Of a DNA stretch of 62,008 nucleotides, positions 1 to 7,893 are shown piece after piece (positions within the stretch are counted from its first letter, which is position 1; the number at the start of each line of letters is the position of its first letter). The notes beneath the pieces are model-generated. The model made no database searches and was not told the DNA's origin. It worked only from the letters and a program-made list of their open reading frames with translations. The stretch lies in NCBI GenBank assembly GCA_963752745.1, contig CAVWAK010000045.1:1-62008 (forward strand), given 5' to 3'. This DNA comes from Thiogranum sp963752745 (lineage in GTDB: Bacteria > Pseudomonadota > Gammaproteobacteria > DSM-19610). Made by a program: the position numbers and the translations under genes.

Positions 1-99
1 AATGCAACAATCCACCAGGTCAACGAATGCGTGGCAGTCGATGACCTGGATCAGCTATCCACCATATATCAGCGCATACTGGAAGTGCTGTTCAAGTAA
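1..99 (+). CDS. C-terminal end of an unidentified protein (partial)
   Basis: An open frame enters from the left edge and reads 32 codons to a TAA at 97-99, ending in ...QRILEVLFK. It stops just before a strong Shine-Dalgarno sequence and the TRAP lipoprotein gene, so it is probably the last gene of the same or the preceding transcription unit. The visible part is hydrophilic and mixed helical, with no motif that I recognise. The start lies outside the window and the function cannot be assigned. Confidence 0.45.
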   Translation, partial: NATIHQVNECVAVDDLDQLSTIYQRILEVLFK

Positions 100-105
100 A
101 GGAGG
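98..105 (+). promoter_or_regulatory. Strong ribosome binding site that decides the TatT start
   Basis: AAAGGAGG overlaps the preceding stop codon. It lies 8 nt before the ATG at 114 but only 2 nt before the ATG at 108. Normal spacing therefore favours the second ATG, which also gives a clean lipoprotein signal starting MKIT. Confidence 0.6.
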
Positions 106-113
106 TTATGGGG

Positions 114-986
114 ATGAAAATAACATCTGGCAGACTGATCCTTGTCGCACTGCTGCTACCCTGGCTGGGCGCATGCAGCATGGGACAAATTGTTGCGCGC
201 ACGTCGGAGTCCATTATGGATGGCAACATCGACGCGATGAACCGGGAAACCGACCTGGCGCTTGCCCAGGCAGCTATCCCCGCCAACCTCAAACTGATCG
301 AAGGCCTGATTATCGAAGACCCCGAAAACCTCGTGCTATTGACTAATGCAGCACAGGGTTTTTATGGCTATGCCTTCGGCTTCGTGGAAACCCGCGACCC
401 GGAACGTGCAGATGCCCTGTACGCGCGCGGCGTCAGCTATGGTGTACGTGCGTTAAAGACTCTGGGCATGGATCTCGATCTCTCGCGCGCCAGCATCGAC
501 GAACTCGACGATGCCCTGGCGCGAATAAACCGAAATGCTGTCCCGGCGCTGTTCTGGACCGCTTCCTGCTGGGCCAAGCAGATTGACCTGAACCGTACCA
601 GCCCCGAACGCATTGCCCAGCTGGCAAGTACTGAACGCCTGATGCACCGCGTGATGGAACTGCAGCCGGACTTCTATTACGGCGGCGTTTACCTGTTTTA
701 TGGTGTCTACTATGGCGGCCGCACCCCCATGCTTGGCGGTAACTTCGAGCTCGCAGAGGAAAACTTTTCTGCAGCGCGTGCTGTCACAGATGGTAAGTTG
801 TTAATGGTTGATGTGCTGCAGGCCGAATACCTGGAACGCCAGCAACTGGATGCCGACCAGTTCAATTACCTGCTGACTGGCGTCGTCAATGACCCGGTCG
901 GCAGTTTTCCGGAAATGGCACTGGCCAACCAGATTGCACGCCACCGGGCGAGCCTGTTGCTGGAATTGGAGGATGACTGGTTCTAG
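114..986 (+). CDS. TRAP transporter TatT-component family lipoprotein
   Basis: About 290 residues. It starts with a lipoprotein signal peptide: a basic start, a Leu-rich core and a lipobox LGAC with Cys at residue 21. This predicts a lipid-anchored periplasmic protein. The remainder is helical and TPR-like, with motifs such as AAQGFYGYAFGFVE and FYYGGVYLFYGVYYGGR. This matches the TatT family, TPR lipoproteins that accompany the TRAP substrate-binding protein and are thought to help handle hydrophobic ligands. The gene lies 17 nt before dctP and is followed by DctQ and DctM on the same strand, which supports the call. The start at 114 is chosen over 108 because of ribosome-binding-site spacing. 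The ligand is unknown. Confidence 0.8.
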   Translation: MKITSGRLILVALLLPWLGACSMGQIVARTSESIMDGNIDAMNRETDLALAQAAIPANLKLIEGLIIEDPENLVLLTNAAQGFYGYAFGFVETRDPERADALYARGVSYGVRALKTLGMDLDLSRASIDELDDALARINRNAVPALFWTASCWAKQIDLNRTSPERIAQLASTERLMHRVMELQPDFYYGGVYLFYGVYYGGRTPMLGGNFELAEENFSAARAVTDGKLLMVDVLQAEYLERQQLDADQFNYLLTGVVNDPVGSFPEMALANQIARHRASLLLELEDDWF

Positions 987-1003
987 TCACAGCGGACAAG
1001 AAA

Positions 1004-2038
1004 ATGATAACCATAGTGCGATCCCGAACCTGGCTGCTCACGGCCCTCTTGCTGCTCACAGGCAACCTGTGCGCGGCACCTGAATACACCATAAAATTCG
1101 CCACGCTGGCACCCAGCGGCACCACCTGGATGAACCTGCTGGAAGAATGGGACAGCGATCTCAGGGCCAGAAGCAACGGCCGGATCGGGTTCAAGTTCTA
1201 CCCCGGTGGCGTCCAGGGTGACGAACCCGATGTGCTGAAAAAAATGCGCTTCAACCAGCTTCAGGGCGGCGCTTTCACCGGCTATGGAATCGGTCGCATG
1301 TATTCGCCGGCGCGCGTGCTGGAATTGCCATTCCTGTTTAATAACACCGACGAAATTGATTTCATCCGCCAGCAGTTCACCGACGAGTTCAAGCAGGGCT
1401 TCAAAGACAACGGCTATACGCTACTCGGCTGGATGGAAGTCGGCTTCGTGCACATGTTTTCCCGGGAGCCAATCCGTTCTCTGCAAGACATGAAAACCCA
1501 CCGCGTGTGGCTCTGGCAAGGCGATCCACTGGGAAAGGCATTTTTCAAAGCCAGCGGCATATCACCGGTACCGCTGTCGATCATGGATGTCTACACCAGC
1601 CTGTCCACCGGGCTGATCGATACCGTGTATGCACCACCACTGGGCGCTATCGCCCTGCAGTGGTTTACCAAGACGAAGTATATCAGTAGCGTACCGTTGA
1701 CCAACGGCATGGGCGGCCTGATAGTGACCAGGAAATTCTACGACAAGCTGCCTGCTGACCTGCAGACCATCCTCACCGAAACCGGTACAGCCGCTGGTGA
1801 AAAACTTATCGCCGCCTCGCGTATCGATAACGCTGAAAGCATCAACACACTGAAACAACACGGCATGCAATTCATCGAACCGGGTGCCGGCATGAGTGAA
1901 CCCGTACTCGTTGATGTGCGCGATCGTGCTGCCGCAGAACTGGTGGCCAGCGAGTACATTCCCGGACCACTGTTTGAAAAGACCCGCCACCTGCTGGAAC
2001 AATACCGGTCAGGCCAGACGCGGAGAACGGCGCCTTGA
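1004..2038 (+). CDS. dctP: TRAP transporter substrate-binding protein DctP
   Basis: 344 residues. A Sec signal peptide of about 24 residues (Leu-rich, ending LCA) is followed by YTIKFATLAPSGTTWM, the typical opening of a DctP-type extracytoplasmic receptor. Other family features include the segment around FYPGGVQGDE and the stretch GLIDTVYAPPLGAIALQWF in the second lobe. It would capture an organic acid or similar solute in the periplasm and hand it to the DctQM membrane pair encoded directly downstream. The presence of TatT upstream places it in the TatT-associated TRAP subgroup, often linked to lipophilic ligands. The stop is followed almost at once by dctQ, suggesting one operon. The substrate cannot be read from sequence. 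Confidence 0.88.
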   Translation: MITIVRSRTWLLTALLLLTGNLCAAPEYTIKFATLAPSGTTWMNLLEEWDSDLRARSNGRIGFKFYPGGVQGDEPDVLKKMRFNQLQGGAFTGYGIGRMYSPARVLELPFLFNNTDEIDFIRQQFTDEFKQGFKDNGYTLLGWMEVGFVHMFSREPIRSLQDMKTHRVWLWQGDPLGKAFFKASGISPVPLSIMDVYTSLSTGLIDTVYAPPLGAIALQWFTKTKYISSVPLTNGMGGLIVTRKFYDKLPADLQTILTETGTAAGEKLIAASRIDNAESINTLKQHGMQFIEPGAGMSEPVLVDVRDRAAAELVASEYIPGPLFEKTRHLLEQYRSGQTRRTAP

Positions 2039-2039
2039 A

Positions 2040-2519
2040 TTGTTAAACCGCTTTCGCGAACTGCTTGTCCAGACCGAAACCTGGCTGGCCGCCGGCAGCC
2101 TGCTGCTGCTGTTACTGCTCGCACTGGCGCAGATAATCGCACGCAATTTATTTGACAGCGGCCTCGCCGGTGCCGATACCCTGACCCGTTACCTGGTCCT
2201 GTACGTCACCTTTTTCGGTGCCGCGCTGGCTGTTTCACGCAACCGGCATATCAAGATCGACGTCTGTTGTACTTTCCTGTCACCGGCAAAATTGCGCGCC
2301 CTGTATCGCCCCCTGCGCGCCATTGCCGCAGTCGTGTGCGCGCTGCTGGCCGATGCTGCGATCCGCTACTGGCTCGACGAATGGCAGTATGCACCGGACC
2401 ATGAACGCTGGCTGGTGCTGGTCGGCCTGGTCATACCAACCGGCTTCTGTCTGCTGACCCTGGAATTTATTCTCGCCACCCTGATCGGGCAGGAAGAAGA
2501 CGCGTGCTGCCTGCCGTAG
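2040..2519 (+). CDS. dctQ: TRAP transporter small permease DctQ
   Basis: About 159 residues with four hydrophobic segments, including a Leu run near the N-terminus (SLLLLLLLALAQIIARNLF) and the conserved region TLTRYLVLYVTFFGAALAVSRNRHIKID, typical of the DctQ subunit. It pairs with the large permease DctM, whose GTG start overlaps this gene by 16 nt. There is no ATG at the expected place. The reading frame is open from further upstream, but a TTG at 2040, one base after the dctP stop, gives the right family length and is the start I prefer. That start is uncertain, because the GGAG at 2022-2025 is somewhat far away. Confidence 0.8.
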   Translation: MLNRFRELLVQTETWLAAGSLLLLLLLALAQIIARNLFDSGLAGADTLTRYLVLYVTFFGAALAVSRNRHIKIDVCCTFLSPAKLRALYRPLRAIAAVVCALLADAAIRYWLDEWQYAPDHERWLVLVGLVIPTGFCLLTLEFILATLIGQEEDACCLP

Positions 2520-3760
2520 TCATACTCATCCTGCTGGCGGTCTTCGGGCTACCGCTGTTCACCGCACTCGGTGCCGGCAGTCTGCTGTTTGCCTATCACA
2601 GTGACCTGGACTCTGCGTTACTGATTATTGAACTCAACCGCCTGGCAACCTCCCCCAACCTGACCGCCATCCCGTTGTTCACCTTCGCCGGTGTAGTACT
2701 TGCGGCCGGTGGCGCCCCACAAAGACTCATCCGGCTGTTCAACGGCTTGCTGGGCTGGTTACCGGGAGGCCTGGCGGTAGTCGCCATTAGTGCGTGCGCG
2801 TTCTTCACCTCGTTCTCCGGCGCTTCCGGCGTCACCATCCTGGCACTTGGTGGCCTGCTCTACCCGGTGCTGATGAAAGTCCACTACCCGGAACGCTTCA
2901 GCCTCGGCCTGCTGACGACATCCGGTTCACTGGGACTGCTGTTTCCACCCAGCCTGGCGATTCTGCTGTACGGCGTTGTCGCCGGCGTAAACATCGATGA
3001 CCTGTTTGTCGCCGGCGTTGTGCCGGGCCTGGTGCTGATGATCTTGCTCGGAACCTACGCCGCTATTACCGGCGCACGCTTCGGCGTGAAACACCATGCT
3101 TTCCACCGCCACACTGCATGGCGAGCCAGCAAGGAAGCCAGCGGCGATATGCTGCTGCCAATCCTGATCGTGGTTGGCATTTTCGGTGGCTACGTCACTG
3201 TCAGTGAAGCCGCTGCGTTTACAGCACTCTACGTACTGGTACTGGAATCGGTGGTGCATCGCTCCATTGTGCTGCGCAGCCAACTGGTCCCGTTGCTCGC
3301 CGACACCGCCACACTGGTGGGCAGCATTCTGATTATTCTCGGCGTGGCCATGGGCCTGACCAACCTGATGATCGACGCCCAGCTACCCATGCGTTTGCTC
3401 GACTGGATGCAGGACAGCGTAGACACGCCGCTGAAGTTTCTCATCCTGCTGAACCTTTTTCTGCTGGCGGTAGGCGCGATGATGGATATTTTTTCCGCCA
3501 TCGTGGTCATCGTGCCGCTGATCCTGCCCCTGGCCCAGCGCTTCGGCATTGACCCGGTACACCTGGGCATTATTTTCCTCGCCAATCTGGAGATCGGCTA
3601 TTCCACGCCCCCGGTCGGCATCAACCTGTTTATTGCCAGCCAGCGCTTCGAAAAGCCGGTGCTCAGCCTGTTTCGCGCCGCATTGCCCTTTCTGGCCCTC
3701 ATGCTGGTCTGGCTGATGCTGGTGACCTATATTCCGGCACTTTCTCTATGGTGGCGATAA
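2504..3760 (+). CDS. dctM: TRAP transporter large permease DctM
   Basis: 418 residues and strongly hydrophobic, with about twelve membrane segments, as expected for the DctM ion-transporter-superfamily subunit that drives solute uptake with a sodium or proton gradient. Family stretches visible include SFSGASGVTILALGGLL near residue 105, GLLFPPSLAILLYGVV, and NLEIGYSTPPVGINLFIAS near the C-terminus. It starts with GTG inside the end of dctQ, a translational-coupling arrangement. It is the last gene of the four-gene TRAP operon. About 85 nt with only a weak CCACG/CGTGG dyad separate it from the next gene. Confidence 0.9.
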   Translation: MLPAVVILILLAVFGLPLFTALGAGSLLFAYHSDLDSALLIIELNRLATSPNLTAIPLFTFAGVVLAAGGAPQRLIRLFNGLLGWLPGGLAVVAISACAFFTSFSGASGVTILALGGLLYPVLMKVHYPERFSLGLLTTSGSLGLLFPPSLAILLYGVVAGVNIDDLFVAGVVPGLVLMILLGTYAAITGARFGVKHHAFHRHTAWRASKEASGDMLLPILIVVGIFGGYVTVSEAAAFTALYVLVLESVVHRSIVLRSQLVPLLADTATLVGSILIILGVAMGLTNLMIDAQLPMRLLDWMQDSVDTPLKFLILLNLFLLAVGAMMDIFSAIVVIVPLILPLAQRFGIDPVHLGIIFLANLEIGYSTPPVGINLFIASQRFEKPVLSLFRAALPFLALMLVWLMLVTYIPALSLWWR

Positions 3761-3845
3761 ACCACGAAATTCCTTAATAAAACGTGGCACTCACCGCTAA
3801 CAGCCCTAAGTAGTAAACTAGCCGGAACCAGGCCTGACCCGAACC

Positions 3846-4622
3846 ATGCTGACAGTCGTACTCTACATCGTCACCGGACTGACCCTGTATGCGGGTGGCC
3901 ATCACCTGTTTCTGGCCGGAAACCGTGCGCTCCGGTCCCCGAATCTGCAGCTCGGCTTGCTGTATCTGCTGCTGGCAGGCTTTGCCCTGGCGAGCGCCCT
4001 GGCCTACCAGCCACCCAGCCCCGACAGCCTGATACCCGCCGGCAAACTGGCTATCGGCCTGGGTATCATGCTGTGGCTGGCAGTGGTCTGGTTTATCGCC
4101 TTCCGAACCGCTTACAAGCCGGTTCTGCTGCTCGACCTGCTCACCGCCGTGTGGCTGATCTTCCTGATTAACAACCTGGGATCACCCGGCAGCCTGCTCT
4201 ATACCGCGCCGACCATGAGCACCCTCCAGCCCAGCATCAGTCCCTGGTGGACGGCCGTTGAAATTACCATGCTGGCGTCACTCGCCTTTGCCGCTTACGC
4301 CACCTACCGGCAGTACCAGAGCGGCAAGAAAGACACCGCCAGGGTGCTAATGGGTGGCCTGACGCTGCTCGGGCTGGTGACGCTTTACGATCACCTGGTG
4401 AGCCTGGAGTGGATCAGCGCCGTTTATCTCACGCCCTTCGGCTTCCTGGGGTTCCTCGCCATTAACAGCCTGTCGCCAGTCGTCACGGCCTGGAAGAATC
4501 AGCGCAAGCCCGAAGCCCGCGCCGATGATCTACAGCCTGAGTTTCAACCCGGATCGCGCATCTTTTCACACCGACATATCGGAGCTGCGCACACCACTGT
4601 CACCGGCATCCTCGAGCTGTGA
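3846..4622 (+). CDS. Multi-pass membrane protein of unknown function
   Basis: 258 residues in the frame as read, with about seven hydrophobic segments spread over residues 1-210, followed by a polar tail (WKNQRKPEARADD...). The architecture resembles the membrane-embedded sensor half of some signalling proteins, but no catalytic domain follows in this frame. The next gene overlaps it by 98 nt in the +1 frame, and the combined span minus one base is divisible by three. The two may therefore be one protein of about 383 residues split by a single-base insertion somewhere in 4525-4622. I cannot decide between two overlapping genes and one frameshifted gene. Confidence 0.6.
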   Translation: MLTVVLYIVTGLTLYAGGHHLFLAGNRALRSPNLQLGLLYLLLAGFALASALAYQPPSPDSLIPAGKLAIGLGIMLWLAVVWFIAFRTAYKPVLLLDLLTAVWLIFLINNLGSPGSLLYTAPTMSTLQPSISPWWTAVEITMLASLAFAAYATYRQYQSGKKDTARVLMGGLTLLGLVTLYDHLVSLEWISAVYLTPFGFLGFLAINSLSPVVTAWKNQRKPEARADDLQPEFQPGSRIFSHRHIGAAHTTVTGILEL

Positions 4623-4998
4623 CAAGGATGAAGACGGGACTGGAACCGGAAGCAGTGCGCTGCCGGTAAACGCGCACGAAGACATCGAAGATGTTGAACC
4701 CGCTGCGTCCAGCGGGGACGAGCTGCTGGATGAGGATCTGGAGCAGGCAACACGACCGGCCGAACCACCGATCATTGACCAGTCGACGCTGAATACCATA
4801 ACCGACGACCTGATCGACATAGCCGTCTACGCCACCATGGCACTGAATCGTTTCAGACGCGGCGACGCTGACCCCGCCACGCTCGAATCCCTGTGCAAAA
4901 AAATCCGAACCCGCGCCATCAAAACACGGCGCCTGGCCAATCAGTTATCACGCCCCGACAAAGTCGGCTACGATGGAAAAACACCCACCGACGACTGA
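4525..4998 (+). CDS. Acidic hypothetical protein, perhaps the C-terminal part of the preceding membrane protein
   Basis: 157 residues. The first half is acidic, low-complexity and rich in Asp, Glu and Ser. The second half is a short helical segment with basic residues (ALNRFRRGDADPATLESLCKKIR). No known domain was recognised. The first ATG of the frame is at 4525, deep inside the upstream gene, and has no convincing ribosome binding site. This supports the view that it is the displaced C-terminus of the 3846 gene rather than an independent gene. As a tail it would be a soluble cytoplasmic extension behind the membrane region. Confidence 0.4.
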   Translation: MIYSLSFNPDRASFHTDISELRTPLSPASSSCDKDEDGTGTGSSALPVNAHEDIEDVEPAASSGDELLDEDLEQATRPAEPPIIDQSTLNTITDDLIDIAVYATMALNRFRRGDADPATLESLCKKIRTRAIKTRRLANQLSRPDKVGYDGKTPTDD

Positions 4999-5010
4999 AA
5001 CACAATAACC

Positions 5011-5385
5011 ATGTTTGAACTTTCCCTGATGGAACTTGCCGTACACCTGGTACTCACCGCGGCACTGCTCCTGCTGGTCGCCAGGATGGTCACCGGCCTT
5101 GAAATTGATTCCTGGTGGGCAGCCTTCATCGTCGCCCTGCTACTGGGCCTGATCAACGCCATTGTTCGACCGGTAATGATCACCCTGACCATACCCATCA
5201 CCGTATTCACCTTCGGCCTGTTTTTATTCGTCATCAACGCACTGATGCTATGGCTGGCAGCAGCAATATCACCCGGCGTAAAAGTTGACGGCTTTGGCGC
5301 CGCCTTCTTCGGCAGCCTGCTGCTAACCATCCTGAATATCCTCATCGCCTTTGTCTTTGGCGTAGACCTGATGACCGCGACCTGA
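5011..5385 (+). CDS. YvlD-type four-helix membrane protein ('phage holin family', superfamily IV)
   Basis: 124 residues with four transmembrane helices separated by short loops. The conserved family core is visible: LLLGLINAIVRPVMITLTIPITVFTFGLF, then a third and fourth helix with VDGFGAAFFGSLLLTILNIL. Such proteins are annotated as 'phage holin family protein' because of distant similarity to mycobacteriophage holins. They are common single chromosomal genes and do not indicate a prophage here; no other phage gene is nearby. The gene begins 12 nt after the preceding stop, so it may be co-transcribed. Function in bacteria is poorly known. Confidence 0.8.
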   Translation: MFELSLMELAVHLVLTAALLLLVARMVTGLEIDSWWAAFIVALLLGLINAIVRPVMITLTIPITVFTFGLFLFVINALMLWLAAAISPGVKVDGFGAAFFGSLLLTILNILIAFVFGVDLMTAT

Positions 5386-5412
5386 ACACTTAACTCAACG
5401 GAGATATTTCAC

Positions 5413-5506
5413 ATGGATGTGAAAGCCACCCTGGCACCTCTGCTACAGAAAAGTAGTCGAGCCAGGCCTGGAAATACGCCTGATCGACAAAGAGATACCT
5501 TTCTAG
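5413..5506 (+). pseudogene. Remnant of a short or truncated gene with a frameshift
   Basis: An ATG at 5413 preceded by CGGAG at good spacing opens a frame reading MDVKATLAPLLQK. After AAAA at 5449-5452 the sensible frame changes by one base and continues VVEPGLEIRLIDKEIPF to TAG at 5504-5506. Removing one A joins the parts into a 30-residue peptide. It looks like the start and end of a formerly longer protein, or a very small gene with a one-base insertion. No family was recognised. Confidence 0.35.
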
Positions 5507-5693
5507 TTACCAGATATAGATATATAGTCACTACATATGGAAACTAAACATATGGCTATAGAAACTGTTTGCACATATTCACACGCCGTCCAATCATAGT
5601 TATGTGTCTCGGAAAGGCCAGGCATCAACCCAAAGAAGACATTTCATATTAGATTGTATATGAGGTCATTTAACTGGAAAGTCGAATTAGAAT
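5507..5693. other. AT-rich intergenic stretch
   Basis: Noticeably AT-rich compared with the flanks, with runs such as AGATATAGATATATAGTC, and containing GTTATGTGT at 5599-5607. No gene, clear promoter or terminator is seen. It marks the left edge of a short region with atypical base composition. Confidence 0.4.
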
Positions 5694-6203
5694 ATGAAGA
5701 AAATATTTATCACATTAGTAGCGTTGGTAGGTGCCGGCATCATTTACCTGGCAGTTGCAGGAAGTAAATTGCAAGAAATCAGAACTGAAATAGAAATTTC
5801 TGCACCACCATCAAAAGTCTGGTCCATCATTTCTGACATTAATAATTGGCAGGAATGGAGCCCAATTATCAAACAATCACATGGTACAGCCTCTGTTGGA
5901 TCAGAACTCACGATAACCATGATTGGTAAAGAAGAAGGTAAGGATGGCCCAAAATATAATCCAATAATCACGGAACTTGAAGCGCCAAATTACTTACGTT
6001 GGCGTGCTCACATGTTAGCTGGATTTATTTTCACTAACGATAAGATTATCGAATTGGAAGAAACCAGCTCTGGAACGCGATTAATCCATAAAGAATTGTT
6101 TAAGGGATTACTCGCGCCGATTTTTTGTGGACAGATGGAAAAAGGTGTTCCTCCAATGTTAAATTCAATGAATCAAGCATTAAAGGAATTGGCGGAAAAA
6201 TAA
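5694..6203 (+). CDS. SRPBCC-family (polyketide cyclase/dehydrase-like) membrane-anchored protein
   Basis: 169 residues. An N-terminal hydrophobic helix (residues about 4-23) probably anchors it to the inner membrane. It is followed by a START-like SRPBCC fold opening with IEISAPPSKVWSIISDINNWQEWSP, the family's first strand and helix. A later block around YLRWRAHM resembles the strand segment of the same fold, which binds hydrophobic ligands. The codons are much richer in A and T than in neighbouring genes. Together with the flanking GTTATGTGT copies at 5599 and 6261, this suggests recent acquisition. The ligand and role are unknown. Confidence 0.72.
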   Translation: MKKIFITLVALVGAGIIYLAVAGSKLQEIRTEIEISAPPSKVWSIISDINNWQEWSPIIKQSHGTASVGSELTITMIGKEEGKDGPKYNPIITELEAPNYLRWRAHMLAGFIFTNDKIIELEETSSGTRLIHKELFKGLLAPIFCGQMEKGVPPMLNSMNQALKELAEK

Positions 6204-6260
6204 ATTGTCAATTAGTAACAAGTTGACGCCCGAATTTTCACGAAAGCGGTAATTTGCGAC

Positions 6261-6605
6261 GTTATGTGTTCCTGCAGGAGATATATGTGAACAAGCACTA
6301 TCCGGAGCAAATACGCGCCCTACCGAAGTTTGAGGGGCCTTTCGACGCGTATCGACTGAAAGCGCAGAACTGTGATGTTCTCTTCGCTTCTTACCCTCCA
6401 GGCACAGTAATCGGTTTTCATACGCACGAAACAGATAATGTCGGCGTAATTACACAGGGAGAGTTAATTTTAACTATGGATGGCAAAACAGAGCGCATTC
6501 CTGTAGGTGGTTGGTATCATGTACCGGCAAACAGAGAGCATGCCGCTAAATTTGAAGTAGAAACTTCTGAAATAGAGATTTGGTTTAGTGAAGCTAACAC
6601 ATAAC
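6261..6605. repeat. 9-bp inverted repeat (GTTATGTGT / ACACATAAC) flanking the cupin gene
   Basis: GTTATGTGT at 6261-6269 precedes the cupin gene. Its exact reverse complement ACACATAAC lies at 6597-6605, on the gene's stop. A third copy, direct, lies at 5599-5607 before the SRPBCC gene. Such core-like ends around single small genes recall integron cassettes, but no integrase gene is in the window. Confidence 0.45.
6287..6604 (+). CDS. Small cupin-domain protein
   Basis: About 105 residues forming one cupin beta-barrel. The metal-binding motif 1 is visible as GTVIGFHTHETDNVGVITQGEL, with two His and a Glu/Gly-rich turn. Motif 2 is GGWYHVPANREHAAKF, with the C-terminal His. It probably binds a divalent metal, but single-domain cupins have many roles and the substrate is open. 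I chose GTG at 6287 as start because AGGAG lies 6 nt upstream; an in-frame start at 6254 would have no ribosome binding site. It is flanked by the 9-bp inverted repeat and sits in the atypical segment. Confidence 0.75.
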   Translation: MNKHYPEQIRALPKFEGPFDAYRLKAQNCDVLFASYPPGTVIGFHTHETDNVGVITQGELILTMDGKTERIPVGGWYHVPANREHAAKFEVETSEIEIWFSEANT

Positions 6606-6881
6606 AACTGCATCGTATCGGCAGGCGCCATGTTACAGATGGCGAAACACAGTAACGTCTCAATAGCACAAAATCAGGTGGTCTTGCTGTAAGCATTACT
6701 GAATGCTGAAGTTCAGCATATGGCATCTCAACCAAGAAGAGGCGAAAGCGATTGCCGGGATGTCCAGCGAAGCTACAATAATCCCTCTTGAAATATTGCC
6801 TCACCAGGTGAATAAGACATAATACAATGTTGAATACCCGCTTCTGGTCTAAAATAGCTGCAAGAGTTATCTAAATACCTG
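6606..6881. other. Intergenic region with a 17-bp palindrome
   Basis: 276 bp without a convincing gene. ATGCTGAA-G-TTCAGCAT at 6703-6719 is a perfect palindrome with one central base, and could be an operator. Short open frames here have no ribosome binding site and no recognisable product. Confidence 0.4.
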
Positions 6882-7076
6882 ATGAAGAACATTGCAGCAA
6901 TTCTGGTCGGGGCGGTAGTTATTGCAGTCATCCTGAGTCTGGGCGTCTATTATATTTTTGGAGATGAGCCGGGTTATTATTTTGCCCTGTTCATCGCGAT
7001 CCCGGCCGGATTGGCAGGCTCAGGGCTGCTGTACCTGCTATCCACTGCAGCCAGGCGAAACAACAGAAAACCATGA
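6882..7076 (+). CDS. Small two-helix membrane protein
   Basis: 64 residues with two hydrophobic segments: residues about 4-26 (IAAILVGAVVIAVILSLGV) and about 34-55. They are linked by a short acidic loop (FGDEPGYY), and a basic tail RRNNRKP predicts a cytoplasmic C-terminus. No family was recognised. It lies 45 nt before the DUF1456 gene on the same strand. The ATG is the only sensible start, although its ribosome binding site is weak. Membrane topology is clear; function is unknown. Confidence 0.5.
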   Translation: MKNIAAILVGAVVIAVILSLGVYYIFGDEPGYYFALFIAIPAGLAGSGLLYLLSTAARRNNRKP

Positions 7077-7121
7077 CTCGCAAGACTAAAGACCTTTACT
7101 TGCTGAACCGGGATAATTTTA

Positions 7122-7586
7122 GTGACCAATAACGATATCTTGCGCCGTATCCGCTATATTTTCGATTTTGGCGACTCGAAAATGATGGCAATATTTGCAC
7201 TCGCTGATCATCAGGTAACACGAGATCAGGTCAGTGACTGGTTAAAAAAGGACGATGACCCCGCATTACAGGAATGCAGTGATGTTGAGCTGGCGATTTT
7301 CCTTAATGGCCTGATTAATGAGCGGCGAGGCAAAAAAGACGGGGCGCAGCCCGAACCGGAGCAGAAACTGAATAACAATATCGTTTTCAGGAAACTGAAA
7401 ATCGCTTTGGACCTGAAGGCTGAAGATATATTGCGGATTCTGGGGACGACTGATGTGCACATCAGCAAGCACGAACTAAGCGCGTTCTTCCGCAAACCCG
7501 ATCACAAGCACTACCGGACCTGTAAAGACCAGATACTGCGTAATTTCCTGAATGGCATCCAGCTTAAATATCGTAATGACACTTAG
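7122..7586 (+). CDS. DUF1456 family protein (YehS-like)
   Basis: 154 residues made of two copies of the same helical unit. The first opens with NNDILRRIRYIFDFGDSKMM, the second with NNIVFRKLKIALDLKAEDIL. Both are followed by an HISKHELSAFFRKPDH / QVTRDQVSDWLKKDDD motif and a NFLNGI or FLNGLI helix. This duplicated pattern is characteristic of E. coli YehS and the DUF1456 family, whose biochemical role is unknown. Translation starts at GTG 7122. It is followed 14 nt later by another small gene, so the two may be co-transcribed. Confidence 0.85.
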   Translation: MTNNDILRRIRYIFDFGDSKMMAIFALADHQVTRDQVSDWLKKDDDPALQECSDVELAIFLNGLINERRGKKDGAQPEPEQKLNNNIVFRKLKIALDLKAEDILRILGTTDVHISKHELSAFFRKPDHKHYRTCKDQILRNFLNGIQLKYRNDT

Positions 7587-7600
7587 TCAAGGAGTAGAAA

Positions 7601-7861
7601 TTGAAAATCGATATTTACACAAGCACAAAGAATGGCACCAAGTACCTTTCAGTTCCCAAGGGAACGAAAATAGCAAGCTTGCAGCTGCCGGATACGGTCG
7701 ACCCGGATATTCTGACACTATCGCCGTTCAGAACCCGCCTGGAGCTGACGCCTGGCAAGCCTCACCCTGCCCTTGACCAGGACAACATCATTGCGCAGAT
7801 AGAGGAAAAGGGTTATGCCATTCACGGCGCGAAAACCGAAATCAAGGCAGGCGTTGCATAA
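7601..7861 (+). CDS. Small conserved protein (DUF6139-like)
   Basis: 86 residues starting at TTG 7601, with a good CAAGGAG ribosome binding site 6 nt upstream. The opening MKIDIYTSTKNGTKYLSVPKG resembles the short family annotated DUF6139, whose members begin with a similar strand and a VPEG turn. The rest includes LELTPGKPHPALDQD and an IIAQIEEKGYAIHG helix. The assignment is by eye and moderate. Nothing suggests a catalytic site. It sits between DUF1456 and the TfoX-like gene on the same strand. Confidence 0.6.
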   Translation: MKIDIYTSTKNGTKYLSVPKGTKIASLQLPDTVDPDILTLSPFRTRLELTPGKPHPALDQDNIIAQIEEKGYAIHGAKTEIKAGVA

Positions 7862-7893
7862 ACATCAGCGCTATAAACGCAGAGAAAGAGTTT

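Noticed and set aside
5011..5385. Prophage suggested by a 'phage holin family' protein
   Set aside because: This family is a common chromosomal membrane protein; no integrase, capsid, tail or lysis genes are near.
6517..6804. 95-codon minus-strand open frame opposite the cupin gene
   Set aside because: It overlaps the cupin gene, lacks a ribosome binding site and shows no domain.
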